From Callaeas wilsoni (taxonomy: Eukaryota; Chordata; Aves; Passeriformes; Callaeidae), in assembly GCA_013398955.1 (NCBI GenBank), contig VWPU01003218.1, positions 62,001-126,000 of the forward strand: a stretch of DNA of 64,000 bases, read 5' to 3'. The notes under the pieces are model-generated. The model saw only the letters and a program-made list of their open reading frames with translations. It was not told the origin of the DNA and made no database searches. This document shows positions 1 to 13,900 of this stretch, piece after piece. Every line of letters begins with the position of its first letter. The stretch's first letter is position 1. Made by a program: the position numbers and the translations under genes.

Positions 1-3000
1 CCTTGTCATGAATTGGAGGCTGCATATGATACTGCACAATTTTGTCCAACAAACCTTCTGCAAATGAAATCATAAAAAGATTTCTGTGCCATGAGTGCAA
101 AACTAGGCAAAAATTCACCATGCAGATTACAGTAAAAAAAAAGTAGTAAAGACTGAGGGCTGTATGAGAGAATGGGAAGGCAGCATTGTTTCACAGTTGC
201 AGCTCAGAAAAAGTGAGCCTCTAAAGCATTTGAAGCTGCAGTAAATTTTTAACTAAAAGTTAATTTAAAAACCCCTGTCATTATCATGGATAATCTTGTT
301 TTCTCAGTGTCTACATTATCCTCTCTTGGAAGTAATCAGGATTTGCTGAAAGTGCTTCACACCAAATTTTGGACTTTGGGACAGTCATTTTTGTTATTTT
401 ATATAAAATTTTCACTGAAATAATTGTGGTGTGCAAATTACTGTTGTTGCATTGTTTATGAGCCAAACATTTTTCATTTTACTATGTGTTTTCCTGTTTC
501 TTCATCTGTCTCCCAAAGTGTTACACCATCTCTACTGTTCTCTTTAAGAGAAATAAAAGGCAAGACAGGTAATAAGCCCAAAACCAGCAAAAAGGATGCC
601 ATAAACTTTAAAATATTTTAAAATTAAGGCAAATAGGATCACACTAATGTGTGAACATCTACTACTAGTTCCAGAAGTACACTCATACACAGTGGTGTAT
701 GATGAATATGAAAAGATGAAAATTCGGAGAAATTTTTTAGCCTATAAATCATAATAATTCCAGAAAATGATGCTATTTAGTGGATTTTACTCCAAAGACA
801 ATACAAATACAATGTCAGATATCATTATCCTTATGGAAGGTAACATCATGTTTTACAGAAGTTTGGAATGGAGCATGAAATGGAAGCCAGGTACAGAGCA
901 AGTGCCCCAAGCTTTTGATCCTCTTCTCCTGCTGCATCCCTTGCCTGAGAGCAGGGAGGCAGCTCCCCAGGGGTATGTCTTGACGTGACAGCCTCTTAAC
1001 CATTTTCTGAAGGGGGAGCAAGCCAACCCTTCTGAATACACTCCAAAGACTCCAAAGATTGCTGAGATTTTTAGACACTCAAACTTGTAGATATCTCGTG
1101 TTGTCATTTTCCAGAGTGCTTTTCACCTAAGCTCTCTCCATCAGCAGCAGGGTGTCTTGGCACACTCCAAATCCCTGCGCATGCTTGGCTGCATCTCTGG
1201 GTGCTTTGGACATACCTGCATGGTGTGCAAGGCTGTGACTGCGCAAACATAACCTGTCTCTGATCAGAGGGGTACTTCAGCCTGACAGGCCAGCTGGGCT
1301 GCAGAGAGACACTGGCACAGATCAGCTTAATCCACACTGAACCTGGCCTGTATTCAAGTATCCACAATGTGGGACAAACAGGCCATTTTTTAATCCCACT
1401 AGATATAGTGAAACATCTCTATAAATAGGATGTGGGAAGCAAACACACTGCTGTTACACACAAGACTGATCAAATCATAACACTTGAATATGATTCAGTG
1501 TCCAAGGCCATGAGCTATTCCATGTTTCTACTTAGTATAAGCTGTCTGTCTGCAGTGAAATCATACTTCATTTATTCTTAATAATCTTTTAAAGAATATT
1601 CTTCTGGAATGTAATTCCTCAAACATTTCTGCACAGTGTAAGTCTTCAATAATTCTATCTTTCATAAGGTTTTTTTTCTGTAATTTAAAAAATATTACTG
1701 CTATAAGACTAATAGAAACACCTTTCTAGTGAAATTTAAGTTGAACATTTCTTAGCCTTCCTTTATTAGGTATAAATTTAAATTCCAGACTCCCTCGGAT
1801 TTCCCACTGGTATGTTGTCCCCAAAGCAATGCAAGGCTTCCATCAGAAAACAAATAAATCACAACTTAACCCAAGCACAGCCTGTAATCTGGTTTTGCTT
1901 TGCACAGCAAATATTGTGTTTCATTTAATTTTTCTGTCCTTTATATATTCTGGTAGTTTATTTGCCCTTAACTGTAACCGCATTTTAGACTGATGTTTCA
2001 TATATAATTTTTTACAGAAAATGACTATCAACAAAGATACCATTAAATCTCCAGAGCTTCTTTACTTCTTTCTGCAACTGTTTTTGACTTTGGAATCAAC
2101 TTCTACAAGACCCATTAGAAATGTTCCATATTGTTTTGATACCCTACTTTTCCTTATATCGTGCACAGTTAGCAGGTCACTGCTTGTTGTTGCTGTTGTT
2201 TTTACCAGATACGGTTTCAGATGCAGTCATCTTTCTGCTCCATAAGGCCTACAATGTTGATCTTTCTGATTCTGAGGCCATCTGTATGCAGAGATGGACC
2301 TTTTATTGGATGCACTCATACAAATAATATTTCAAACCTCTAGATGTCCGAGTACTGTCCAGAAAGGAATAGTCACTCTATAAACCTTCAACATAATTTT
2401 AATTTTGTATCAGGGTTCTGCTTATCTCCCATTCTGCTGTAGTGTTGCTGCAGTTAATCAATGACAGCCATTCGTGACATGTAATTATCTAATTTAATTA
2501 TTTATTAAATATTGTTAAAATTCAGAGATCACATTAGCCTACAAATTGTGACGTACATCTAAGGAAGTGGAATGTGTTTCCTGGAAATTTTATTTTCTGG
2601 AAAACATCAAAGCTTCCATAAATTGTTAAAACTAATAACATTCTGGGGTGTTGTGAGGTGACCTGACACCTCCTAGAGCCTGGATAACGTAATGAAAGAA
2701 GCAAGGTGACAAAATATTGGCAGGGACACTGAGGGTGCTTGGCCCTGGCATCTCTGTCTTACAAAGTTCAATTAAAACATTGGTCATAAATCTCAGGAAA
2801 ATTACCTACAATGAGTACAGCAACTGCTTTTGAGGGCATGGTATGGAGGACGGAAGATAACATACCTCTCTGTTTTGATGTACGTGGAAGAGATGCTGCT
2901 TGGCTTCTTGGCTATCTGGGCACTTCTGTGGCAGTGGAGCCAGGTAGGCTGGCAAAGAATGGGAAAGCAGTAAGGGCACATTCCTACTGCTAAATTCAAT

Positions 3001-5318
3001 CCCAGTAAAAGGGAAATCCCTGTGACCGGGTATGAGAAAACCATGTGAGATTGATGAAATTAGCATGCTATCTAAATTTTGTATATGAAAGAAACTGGGT
3101 CTAACGCACTTAATTTTAGAAGTTTGTTATGTATGTAACTTGTACATATGAATATTCTGCTACTAGCTTGGGATTTATGGAGTGGATTCCCAGACCCTTT
3201 CCAGTTCATAAATTAACACACTGGACTGAGTCCAAGCAAGTGCTCTGTCTGAGTTGAAGTCCAGTGCCTTAAGAGAGCACTCGTCAGCTTTCTGGCAGGC
3301 GCAATCCTGGCCTTGCACCGCAGTGCTTCCAGGGGTCACCGCTGCAGGGCAGATCACACAAATACACAAACCCATCCTTATTTATCTAAACAGAGGCCTT
3401 AAGCACAAGGGTACAGAGTATGCTGTGTAATGACTCATGATTTATTCCCCCCTCCTACTTCTTTTTTGAAAACTTAGTATTTTGCAACAAAGGCTTGAAG
3501 AGCTGATGTGCTCAACAAGTATCAGGAGGAGCTGTGTAGATCAACACTGCATTCAATTGGGAAGGGAAGATTTTCAACAATCACTCCTTTATTTTGTCGA
3601 GGTTATGCTGAATATGTGTCAAATATGTATAAACTTACTTGACAACGAGGATCTGTGTGCAGGAGCTAGCCCAGTGAGGTGTTACACCCATTGACTGGCC
3701 CAAAGTATTTTCTTTTGCCTGCTCTCTTTCCAGCACCCTATGTACTTTAACGTGGTAAAGCTCCAAAAGGATAGGTGCAAAGTACCTCACTCTAGCAGAG
3801 AAAGTCTCATAGGAGCTGCTGATATAAACCTCTGCAGATTGAGTGAAATCCAGGTCTTTTCTTTCCTCAATGAGGACAATTGCTAGGTAAGAGGTGGCTG
3901 CCACCATAATAGTCTTCCTTGCCTCCTTCTGTAGTTTCTAAAAGAAGAAATGTCACTATTCCGCCTTAACGTGTTTTAGTTAAAACATTCATAATTATCA
4001 GACCTAACAGATCAGATTGGTCAGTCAGCTTAAGCAGATGAACAGGTGGATTTCAAATGAGCGATAGGATAGGTGTCAGTTTACTGAGCTCGGAAGTGTT
4101 TCTGGGACTATGAACCTAGATACCTACAATCTTCAAAGTAAAAGAACAAATTACCCGCAGAACCTTCATACTGTTAGCTTTAGGTGATCTGACCATTGAA
4201 ATGGTGTTCTCTCAAATACAGCTTAGGATTTATGAAGCTAAATTCCATTTAAGTGTCATATTAAATGCATAAGCCTCATCCTGGACTTTAGCCAGCCTCC
4301 AGGCTAGGAAGCTATTTGGCCTAGTGGTTTAATGGGTATCTTACTGTGTGAAAGTTATCAGCATGCTGTAAAGCAGGATAAGTAAGCCAAGTTCTCTCAG
4401 TTTCACACAAAAATTCCCTTAACCTCTTGAAGCCCTGTAACATTTACATTGGTGCAACTTGGAACTTCACCCCAGGAGTTAATTTTCTTTTGCAGGCTAA
4501 TTTATAGCATTTCTTTGATAAATGGTTAGAGAAGAGCTAATTACTGTATGCTAAGGTTGTATATTCATGCTTAACAAAAATGTTAATAGATCATGGTTTG
4601 AGACTGTGAGAAAGTTATAATGGAGAGGGAAGAGGTAGCTTGTTACTATCCAAAGCCAGTCCCGTCATGCTCTGTTTGCATGACTCTGATGAATGTGTAC
4701 GTCAGTGATATGCTGGGCACAAACTGTTACCTCTTGGAGTTTGCTTTCAGTGGTGCACTCCAAGGAACGGGAGCCCTGAGCACAGCTGTGTAAAGAAATG
4801 GCATGGAAGTTATTTGATTTCTGAGAAAGCACAGATCTCTCTTCTCTGCAATGGTCTGTCTAAAGGCTCTTCTGAGAAGAACGTCAGCAGAAAAATCTTC
4901 TGACCTCATTCTTATATGGAGTTACAATTAGAACATCTGAAGCTTACTGTAGTGCAGGTGAAAAAGACCAAAGTTTAAGGAGGAGATTCTCAATTGGTGA
5001 ATTTGTTAAATATGACTGAGAGAGACAAAAGGAAGGAAAAAAATGTAAAATACTTGTTGTTTCACTAGCTTGCTGCTTTGCTAGACCTGCTGAAGATTAG
5101 CAGTGCCTTTGTGTGATGAAAATACTGAATGAATACCTTTATCTTCTATAAAGTTGTGCAGCAGTTTGCAGTGGACTGGAAATCCTGATAAGCTCACACG
5201 GGTGTGACACCTTGAGACACCTGAGCTCTCTCCAAATGTTTGTTTTTATTTTCTGAACTTGTCAATGTAAGACACCCAGAGTAAACAGGAACAACTTTCC
5301 TTCACAGCAGGAAATGTT
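1..5318. other. Intergenic, no gene recognised
   Basis: Only short overlapping ORFs. A GC-richer patch at about 880-1370 contains ORFs on both strands but no recognisable protein. Confidence 0.5.
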
Positions 5319-5530
5319 CTGCAGGCTGAACAGTCCCAGCTCTTTCAGCCTTTCTTCAGAGGAGAGATGTTTCAGTCCCTTCACCATCTTCATGGCTCTT
5401 CATTGGACTGTCTCCAGTATACCCACGTCTCTTTTACACTGAGGAGCCCAGCACTGAACCCAGTTTTTCAGATTTGTCTCACTTGTTCCAAGGGGAGAAG
5501 GTTCACCTCCCCTGACCTGCTGGTGATGTC
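5319..5530 (-). mobile_element. CR1 LINE fragment
   Basis: The plus strand reads AGGCTGAACAGTCCCAGCTC, TTTCAGCCTTTCTTCAGAGG and CTTCATTGGACTGTCTCCAG, and ends with CACCTCCCCTGACCTGCTGG. This is the standard antisense CR1 sequence, diverged. The immediate 3' end is missing. Confidence 0.9.
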
Positions 5531-5560
5531 AATTGCTAAGCAAAAGCTGTAGTTGCCAGG

Positions 5561-7832
5561 GTATTTTGGAAGGAATTCAGTGTGATGTGTCACATTGACT
5601 CAGATGTGTTGAGTCTTTAGGGTGTTTAGAAGGAACATGTCATCCCTTTATCACAGCAGTCAGCTGTGGGACAATTACCTTGCCAAGACTGAGGCATCTT
5701 TTGATCAACTCAGGATTTCAAATGCTGGGGGAATAGTCCATTTGTAAAGCAAAGTATCACTGTGCAGTTTAGCAGCCTCCAATATTTAGCAGGAACTTAA
5801 GGCAGAGGTAAGAATGATAACTCCGGATAAAGGGGCCTAGTTTCTCTTCCAGCACCATTTTCCACAAGTGAACACTTAAGTAAAAGCTGGTTGTTGATCA
5901 GAAGTTCGTGTTACAGGTAAAGTGTGAGCCAGCATAGAGGTTTCTGAGATATATCACTAATGTTTAAGAAAAGGCTGGCAGGCAATGCCAGTAATGCAAA
6001 TATTGTTCATTACACTGTCATTAGTTCATTCTCTTTTGCTGGTGCTTGGAAAAGGGTAAATGTTAATTTTATCACTCTTTAAATGGGAAAAGAATTGATT
6101 TCCTTGCTACTAGTATACAGGAAATGTGATAATATTTGTAAAAATATTACCTTATGAAAGGTTAGAATATTTTTCAAGTTAGTACCTTTGAATTTTTCAA
6201 TCTAGACATAAATGTTGAATTATAAGCCTTGATTTAAAAAACCTTCTAGAAAATTAAACCATGTGATTTTATGAATCATTAGTTAAATATTTTTTGTAGA
6301 TAATTTCTAACGAAAAAGGATTGTGTCCTTTAGTGAAATGACAATGAAATATCATTGTCTTTGCCAACTGTAAAGAATGATAGAAACCTTTGATGCTAAG
6401 CTGAAGTCAATGTACTTAAAATGTATTTACACAGCTTTGTGTCGAGATTTACTCATTCTGTAGGTGAAGTGTTCATTAGACTATGATAGGACCACAAATG
6501 AATTACTGAGTGAGTGGCTGAGTGACTAAAGTATGTAAAACTGTACTTACTGTCATAGGGTAACATAACTTGAATTTTTTCCCAATAACTATAGGATAAA
6601 CAATCATTATAACATAATTTTATAGCAGTCAGATCTTCTATCAGTTTGTGTAATTTGGTATCTTCTCAAATGATATTATGAAAATCCAGTTACAGCTGTC
6701 CTAATAATTAACATCTGGCTAACAAGCTGTGTTGAAATTTTTTAAGGGATGAATCCATATAAAACACATATCTTCTTGTTTTGTTTGTCAAACGAAAAAT
6801 TAGAAATAGCAAGTCAAGGTTTATCAAAAAATACCTCATAAGAAAAGACTTCATTATTTTTAGATGTAATTTAATCACATTTCATCCCATTTCATCAATT
6901 TTGTTCTGAAATTTCATTTTAAAATAACAACTGAAAGATCCAAAAATGCTGAGATAAATGTTTCTTCCATTTTTCATCAAAATTATTCTCTGAAGTTTAC
7001 ATGGTTTAACATACATGATTAATCAAAATAAAATAACAAGTTTTGATATATTTTTTATTCTTCTGAATACATTTTCCACCTTCCATTAAACATTATTTTA
7101 TCTTCATCAGTTTTCTTCCTTTGAAGTCTTAAGGTTAAATCAGTAATGCAAAGATTAACTGCTCTAATTACAAACACATGGAGATAAGAGATCACAATGT
7201 TCATGAAGAGTCCTAAACAGCAGTAGGACAAATGACTCATGATGCTTTTTATATCTCAACACACTCTTGTATGGAATAAATGAGACAGAATTGTTGGTCT
7301 GAGCATTACAATAGATCACCTGAGATTTTTGGTTCTTTTTCTTAGAAGGCAACCAAGATTTCTGAAAATAGTTTTTGAATCCTTATTGTGGTTTATGCTT
7401 TCTTTATAATCACTACAGTTTCAGTTATGAAAATTTAGCTTGATGGGCCTCACATGAACTAGAATCCAAATCAGTAGTGAAGAAATTCAGGTTACGTATT
7501 TATTTCTTTTCCTTCTTTTGTTTTCTTCAACAGCCTAGGCTGGGAGCGTATCACTTAAATTTTATTTTATAAGGTGGATATTAGCTTTTAAAACATTTCC
7601 CTGCTCTTCTGCTGATAAATTGTCAAGTGATTTGAAAAATACATAGGTACCCAAAACTGCAAAAATTTCTGTGCTACTCAGTGCTGCAATGCCTAAAAGA
7701 CTGGTTCCTGGCACTGGGATGAGAAGTTATGACATTGGACCCTACAAGGGGAGAAGGGAACTGTCAGGACCGGGAGGCCTCAGACTGATTTTCTGTTTAC
7801 CCCACTGAGAGACATAATATGCAACCTTTGTT
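5561..7832. other. Intergenic, AT-rich
   Basis: Nothing recognised; very AT-rich from about 6060 to 7130. Confidence 0.5.
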
Positions 7833-8357
7833 TTAAACTGGACACAGAGGTGCTGGGTGGTCAGGCTCCTCACTCTGGAAGACATTGCTAATTCTGCCTG
7901 TGGTACCTCCACAGTTATATGGCCCCATGGGAGAAGGCAGCTGCCCACCAGAGACAGGAGAGAGAGATCTGCTGAAATTCACACCTGCTGTTTGGCTCAC
8001 CAGGTCCTCTGGTTCTGCAAGTGCCCCAGCTGAAATCTCTTCCTTGAATTTGAGAAACTCCAGGCTCTTTACATGATTTATGGGATTATGTGAAGCTATA
8101 AATCTTCTGCTACAGCTAAATGCAACAATGATACTGTTTGTATAACAATTTGCGTCAGCTTTGCTTGACCACATCTGTGTCAATGCTGAATTGCTGAAGG
8201 ACTGAGTAATGGCTATGCAGAGAGCATGACTGAAATAACACCAGGCTCCCTGGCCACCAAAGGGAACTGCCTCAGCTCCCCCTGGTTCCCAGAGAATTAC
8301 CAGAATTAGTATAAACAAATCCACGAGAGCTTCAGTTAACCTCAAACAAAGTGACAT
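7833..8357 (-). other. 174-codon open reading frame, unrecognised
   Basis: The longest single-frame ORF in the window outside repeats, with an ATG at 8357 followed by a hydrophobic start (LVDLFILILVILW). No domain, splice context or paralogue recognised. It sits in a GC-richer block (about 7680-8340). It could be part of an unrecognised repeat or simply chance. Confidence 0.2.
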
Positions 8358-8360
8358 CCT

Positions 8361-10755
8361 TTGAAAAAACTAAAATAAACTCCCTGATGTTTAGCTGGCA
8401 TAAATGTCCACCAGCAATGTCCAGCTGACCCTTCAGTATGGAAGAACACTTCTCTTCACAGGATACCTGTCACCATCAGTGTCTGGACCAGAATGCCAGA
8501 GAAACATCTAGGGCTCATTCTCTTTCTCCAGTAGCAAAATTAAACTGAAAATTCTTCTGTGCTTTTAAGACTTGAGTTTTACTTCCTCACTTCTGAATTT
8601 TGGATTGTTGCCAAAAGAGGAAATACTTGACTTCTGTAAGGTGCTCCATTTAGCTTTTTCACAGCTGAGGATAAAACTGCCAGAAGATGTGTAAGAAATA
8701 TTGCACTTTGTGAAATTTACAACCTACGTCTGTAAACTAATAGACATTTGGATAAATACAACATTTGGAAGAGCTTTAGTTTTGGAATAAATGTTTGGCC
8801 TTTACAAGGGATGTGTAAGATCTAATGGGTGGATGCTAAGACCAGCCTTTGACACAATCAGCATATTTTCGCATTTAACTGCCCGTGTAATACCTAATTG
8901 CAAAAGCAAAACACTAAGTCTGAGACTGAATCAGTGCAGATTATTTCAAAGGCATGTCAATAAAATCTTCTCCTACATGACATGCCGTCCTATGAGTTTT
9001 TCTACACTATATATGTAACATAGACAAATTGCTTTAAGAACATTTAGAGAACTTGCAAAAGACTCGTGGAAATGTTTTTTTTTTTTTTTTTTAAATATTT
9101 CCGTTTCGTTGTACCCAGTAAGTCTGCTACCTAGAAGAAAACCACAGATTTTAAACCTGATTTCTAATTGACCATTCTCTCAGCTATGGTTTTCTTTGTT
9201 ATTTACATGTGCTAAAAGATTGCTTCCTCCAGAACTTTTCCAGGATTGCAGTCCTTTTCTAGGATCATACTGAGTTCTATGCAACCAACAGGACTGAAAA
9301 TTCATGTTTCCTGTTTTCTGCCTTTTTAGAAACACTTCTTGAAGTGTTCCTGTACTTCCTTTCTCAAAAACTTTCATCAAGGTAATCTCTTTTTGTTCTG
9401 AGGTTAGGTCAGTTTCTTTTATCTCCTAGAATGGAATTCATCAGATACAACCAATTAAAAGCCATTCAATTCTCCAAGTATTTTTTTTCATTCTACTCTA
9501 GAGAAGGATCTTTGCTCCTTGTCACTGGAGTTAATTTTGAGAGCAACTGGTCTGACTTGCCTGGGGAGCACTATTGCAAGGGTTTATAGAAAGCCTCAAG
9601 TTGGTTGGCGGTTTTTCCTTTCAGAGTTCCTGCTGCACAATACTTCCAATGCTCTTGTTGCTGCTTAAGAACTCAGCAGTTACATCCTGGTATTCTCGTG
9701 GTGTTAGCCCCATTTAGGTTTTTGCCTTGACTTTTCTGATACCCACTCTGCATGGTTGGCTTTAGTTTTTATTTCTTGTTAGCACTTTCATAGTTTCCAC
9801 TCTGTGCCTTTTCTTTGTGTGCTGAAGGGGAATGAAGAGCTTATATGCAAGTCAAATTACTTTCTTACTGCATTTCCTATTTTTTCAAGATTAGGCATAA
9901 TTTGTACTTGTGTTGATCTCTTTATTTCCCTCTATGGAAGTGCGAGTTCTTTTAGGTAATGATTCACATTTTTATATTTCATTTAACAATACTGCAACTT
10001 GTCACTATCCAAGTGATGGGGGCAAAGATATTGCTCTGCAGTTATTTAACTTAGACCTTTGTATCTTCAGACCTTCAGCTACAGCTCATGTGTTCTATTG
10101 TGTTTTTTTGACCACGGTAAGTGGGAATCGTCATTTCTCACTTTGCAAAAAGAACAGAAAACCAAGGAGTCAGCATAATTAATGATAAGCATTTTAAGAG
10201 TTAAAATGAAAATCCTAAACAGTGAAGGATTTATTGGCATGAAATAACACATGGCAACAAAGAGGGAAAATGCTTTTAAATGCAAATATTGGACAAAACC
10301 CCAAAATAATGTCTCAGTAAGCAATTTTCATGACTTCGGGAGCCATGAAACCCAAACCAGGCAGAACAAATGCAACAAAGCATTAAATTATACTGTTATT
10401 ATCTATCATAACATATTTGCGCTCTGTCTTTAAGCCAGCATATATACACACACAGAGGAAACCAAAAACTGCTGAAAACTGCCAGAGTTGTCTTTTCAAG
10501 AAGCTGAAAGATGATGATGAAAGTATGTGAAGTAATGAGAGCTTTTTAAAGGACCCAGATGGTGTTTAAAGAGCAGCTGAAGGTAGTCATCACGTTGCAT
10601 AGTAGAAGCATGTACTCTTGACAAAGACGCATGCAGATGTTTTATGTCACTTATCCTAGAAGTTAGAAATGTAGAGGCAAGGAAAATGTACTGTGAATGT
10701 ATGACTTATGAGTCCTGGTGCCTGTGACTTTCTCCCATATTTTTTTTCTCTAAAT
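8361..10755. other. Intergenic, with an 18-T run
   Basis: No gene recognised. A homopolymer of 18 T lies at 9075-9092. No CR1 or LTR signature seen. Confidence 0.5.
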
Positions 10756-10920
10756 AATCATAGAATCGTAGAATCATGGAATCATGGAATCAGAGAATGG
10801 GCTGGGTGGAAGGGACCTTAAAAGTCATCTAGTTACAGGCCCTCTGCCGTGGACAGGGACAGAGCTCAGAGCTCCATCCAGCTCCTGATATCTAATATAA
10901 ACCTACTCTCTTTCAGAATA
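10756..10920 (-). mobile_element. CR1 LINE fragment
   Basis: The plus strand reads AATCATAGAATCGTAGAATC, then GGAAGGGACCTTAAAAGTCA and, after an internal deletion, ATATCTAATATAAACCTACT. This is the antisense of the avian CR1 3' end with its TATGATTCT-type repeats. Confidence 0.92.
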
Positions 10921-13900
10921 ATGAAATGTTTGAATTCATAACAGAGGAATCACACTGGTTTAGGCCTGCCTGGAGAAGCAAACTGTGTGCTTTAATTCAA
11001 ATACCTTTATTGTTAAAATAGTTAAGACATGTTCTGTCTCTTTGATCTCCTTAGATAGGAAGACGTAATGACTGATTTAAGTAAAAGTCCTAAATAAGAA
11101 CTAATGAAGGAGAAGTTTGAAGCACTAAGAATCTTTAGGCCATTGACAGATTTTTGTCTCTTTCTTGGAACTGCGTAATTGAATTTCAAGCACTGAAATG
11201 CATGTAAATTCTTGTTAATAATTAAAAAAAAAAAGCAAAGAAACCCGCCAGAACAAATATACAACTCATAATGGCTCCATGAATCCCAAGTTTTAAGCAG
11301 ATAAATACTTAACCAGAAACCTTTTAGCCCTGTTATGTTGTCTGACAATGTATAAATAATTCCAGGGAACACTTTGGTGCAGTTCAATGCAGTGTTTTAG
11401 AAGATATAATTCTAAAGTGTTAAACTATAATAATTTGAAACCAAATCATAGCTTTCAAATTACCTTTGTGGCATCTAAGATCAGAAAACAGTGTTGTTAT
11501 CAATTTCCCAAAAGTGTCTAAAGATGGAAAAGGATTCATTAAACAGAACAGTGCTATCAAAGTGTAAAATCGCGTCACATATGGTGACAAATTAGTTGTC
11601 TAAAATGCAGCACAAAAATAAAGATAGACAAATGAATTTTCTCATAGAAAGCTTCAATTTCTTTAAGGGGAAAAAAATATTATTAATTCTGCACAAGCCC
11701 AAAATATGTTGACTGAAAAGCTCCCATGACAATCTCTCCTGGAAAGTGAGTACACGTACCTCACATGACTGTCCTCCTGAGCCAAGGTCAGGAATATAGA
11801 CTCATACAACCCACAAAGCATTGAAACAAAAATCCATTTCCACCATCAGTTTTTGACTCCTTCTTGGTGACTCCTTTATTGTACATTTCACTGCTGTGGA
11901 GACACCGTGTGTAGTCATTTACAGTGAATGATTCTGCCTGCCGCAGAATTTTCTGTCTTCTGCACTGACAAGGGAAAAGAAGCCCGAGGAACACTATTTT
12001 CTGCACATCTTAGGGACAAGATAATGGACAGTTATGGGAAAGTACGGAAATGAGACACTTCAAGCTACTAAATGGCCACATGAAGCTCCAGGGATCCCAG
12101 CTATGACTCCTTGTCTTCTAAGTTTCAGCGGTTTTTATTAGTAGTAGCAGTAGTATTACTATTACTATTAATCTTGTGATTTTGTAAAGAAACAATAATT
12201 TTCATGCTAAATATTTATAGTTTATGAAAAGGAAGAACAGATCATCTTCATCATTAAAAAAACCCGCTTAAAAGATATGATCTGACAAAAGAGGAAAAAT
12301 AATTTTTTTAATATATAAACATGATAAAAACTTTCTTGGATTAGGGTAAACACAGGTCTTTTTCCTTTATATGTGGCATACACTCTCTTAGTATGAAGAC
12401 TTTATATATTTTGAATGGTTCATCATTTCCTTTAAATAAGAAGGCAAGCACTGTCTTTTACACTTTTCCTCTTTAATGAGATAAGACAATGCACAAACCA
12501 GACATTGTCATAATTTTTCCACACGCAGTGTGTATATAAAGTAGTTGTATCAGTGACCTCTAAGCATTTTTTGAGGATTTAAAAATTTATTATTATTATT
12601 ACACTGAAGGAAATACTCTTTACCAGAAACAACAGAAATAATACTTCTTAATATTATTTATTATTGTGTGTATAGGCTTTTTTCTGTGTTGGCTTTCTTC
12701 ATATAACTGGAAATTATAAGCACTCCCTCAAATGTTTTTACATTTTTACAGCTAGTTAAAAATTGAGACTGCCTAAATGTTTTGACAATGAAGTCTAAAT
12801 ACCAAAGATTAATTCTAACACTGGATGCCTTAAAAGACTTTAATGAAGATAGCCAAATACTGTGCACGCTAGGCATCAGGCTTACATTCATTACAATGAC
12901 TCTTCCTTTTTTGGGTGAGGGACACTCACTAAGGCTGAGTGAAACAAAGCAAATTCCCAATTTAGAAACATTAAAAACCCCCTGGATAACTCAAGTGTTT
13001 TTGTACTTACTGAAAAGGAGATTGAATTCACTATGTGAGCTTCACTCTTGCATAGATTTACACATGGCAGAAAGCCTTATTGCCAGGAGTGCCAGAGATT
13101 TTCTTGTGTTCCAGGATGTCTGTTTATGCACACAGAGAACACACAGGGTGATTGCATCAGCAGCTGCACTTCTACCAGCTCGTTGGAAATAGAACATTTT
13201 GGGGAATGATTATGTGAATCCACCTGCAAATATCTCAGAACTGACTTTTTGGCCAGGACCATATCAGTGCATTTTCAGCTGAGACAGTTTGTGCATTGAA
13301 TCTCAACTAACTACTAACAAAAAACATAATGATAAGAGCAACCTAAAATTACTGAGATTGAGACTGAGCTGGATAGAGGGAACATAAATCTTTCCTGAGT
13401 GAAACTTGGGGAAGGAGGTGCAGCTTTAGCGATGGGACTTACATCCCACAATATAACCTGCCATGAAGGATGGGGTCAGAGCCATACTTTCTATTTCCTT
13501 TGCTTTTTTTGAAGTATTAAAAATCTATCCTGAAAAAAAACCAAACCAACCCAACTCAAACCAAATGAATAAAAAGAAAATGTAAGCTACAGTAAAATAT
13601 TATGCCAAAGTTTTCTGTTATTATGTTGAAACATGCACTGTATATGAAGACTGTAGTGGATGATCTGTTTGGTGCCTTTACTACGTGTCTGGCTGACTAC
13701 ATTATGGTGTGCCTGAAAGTATGTATCCCTGTAATCAAGTTAACATCGTGTCTTCACCTCTTCTGCTGAGGACTCATAGGATTCACCTAACTCTAGATCA
13801 GGCTCTGGTTACCTAACTTCTTCAGCTGTGTTTTGCCCCCAAGAACCTTCCTTTCCTGATTTTGTGGGTGGAGAAGAATTTTAACTGTGTGGATGGAATC

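Noticed and set aside
12661..13192. Overlapping ORFs of 99 and 136 codons on opposite strands
   Set aside because: No domain, no splice context and no resemblance to a known family; overlap of both strands points to a chance stop-poor stretch.
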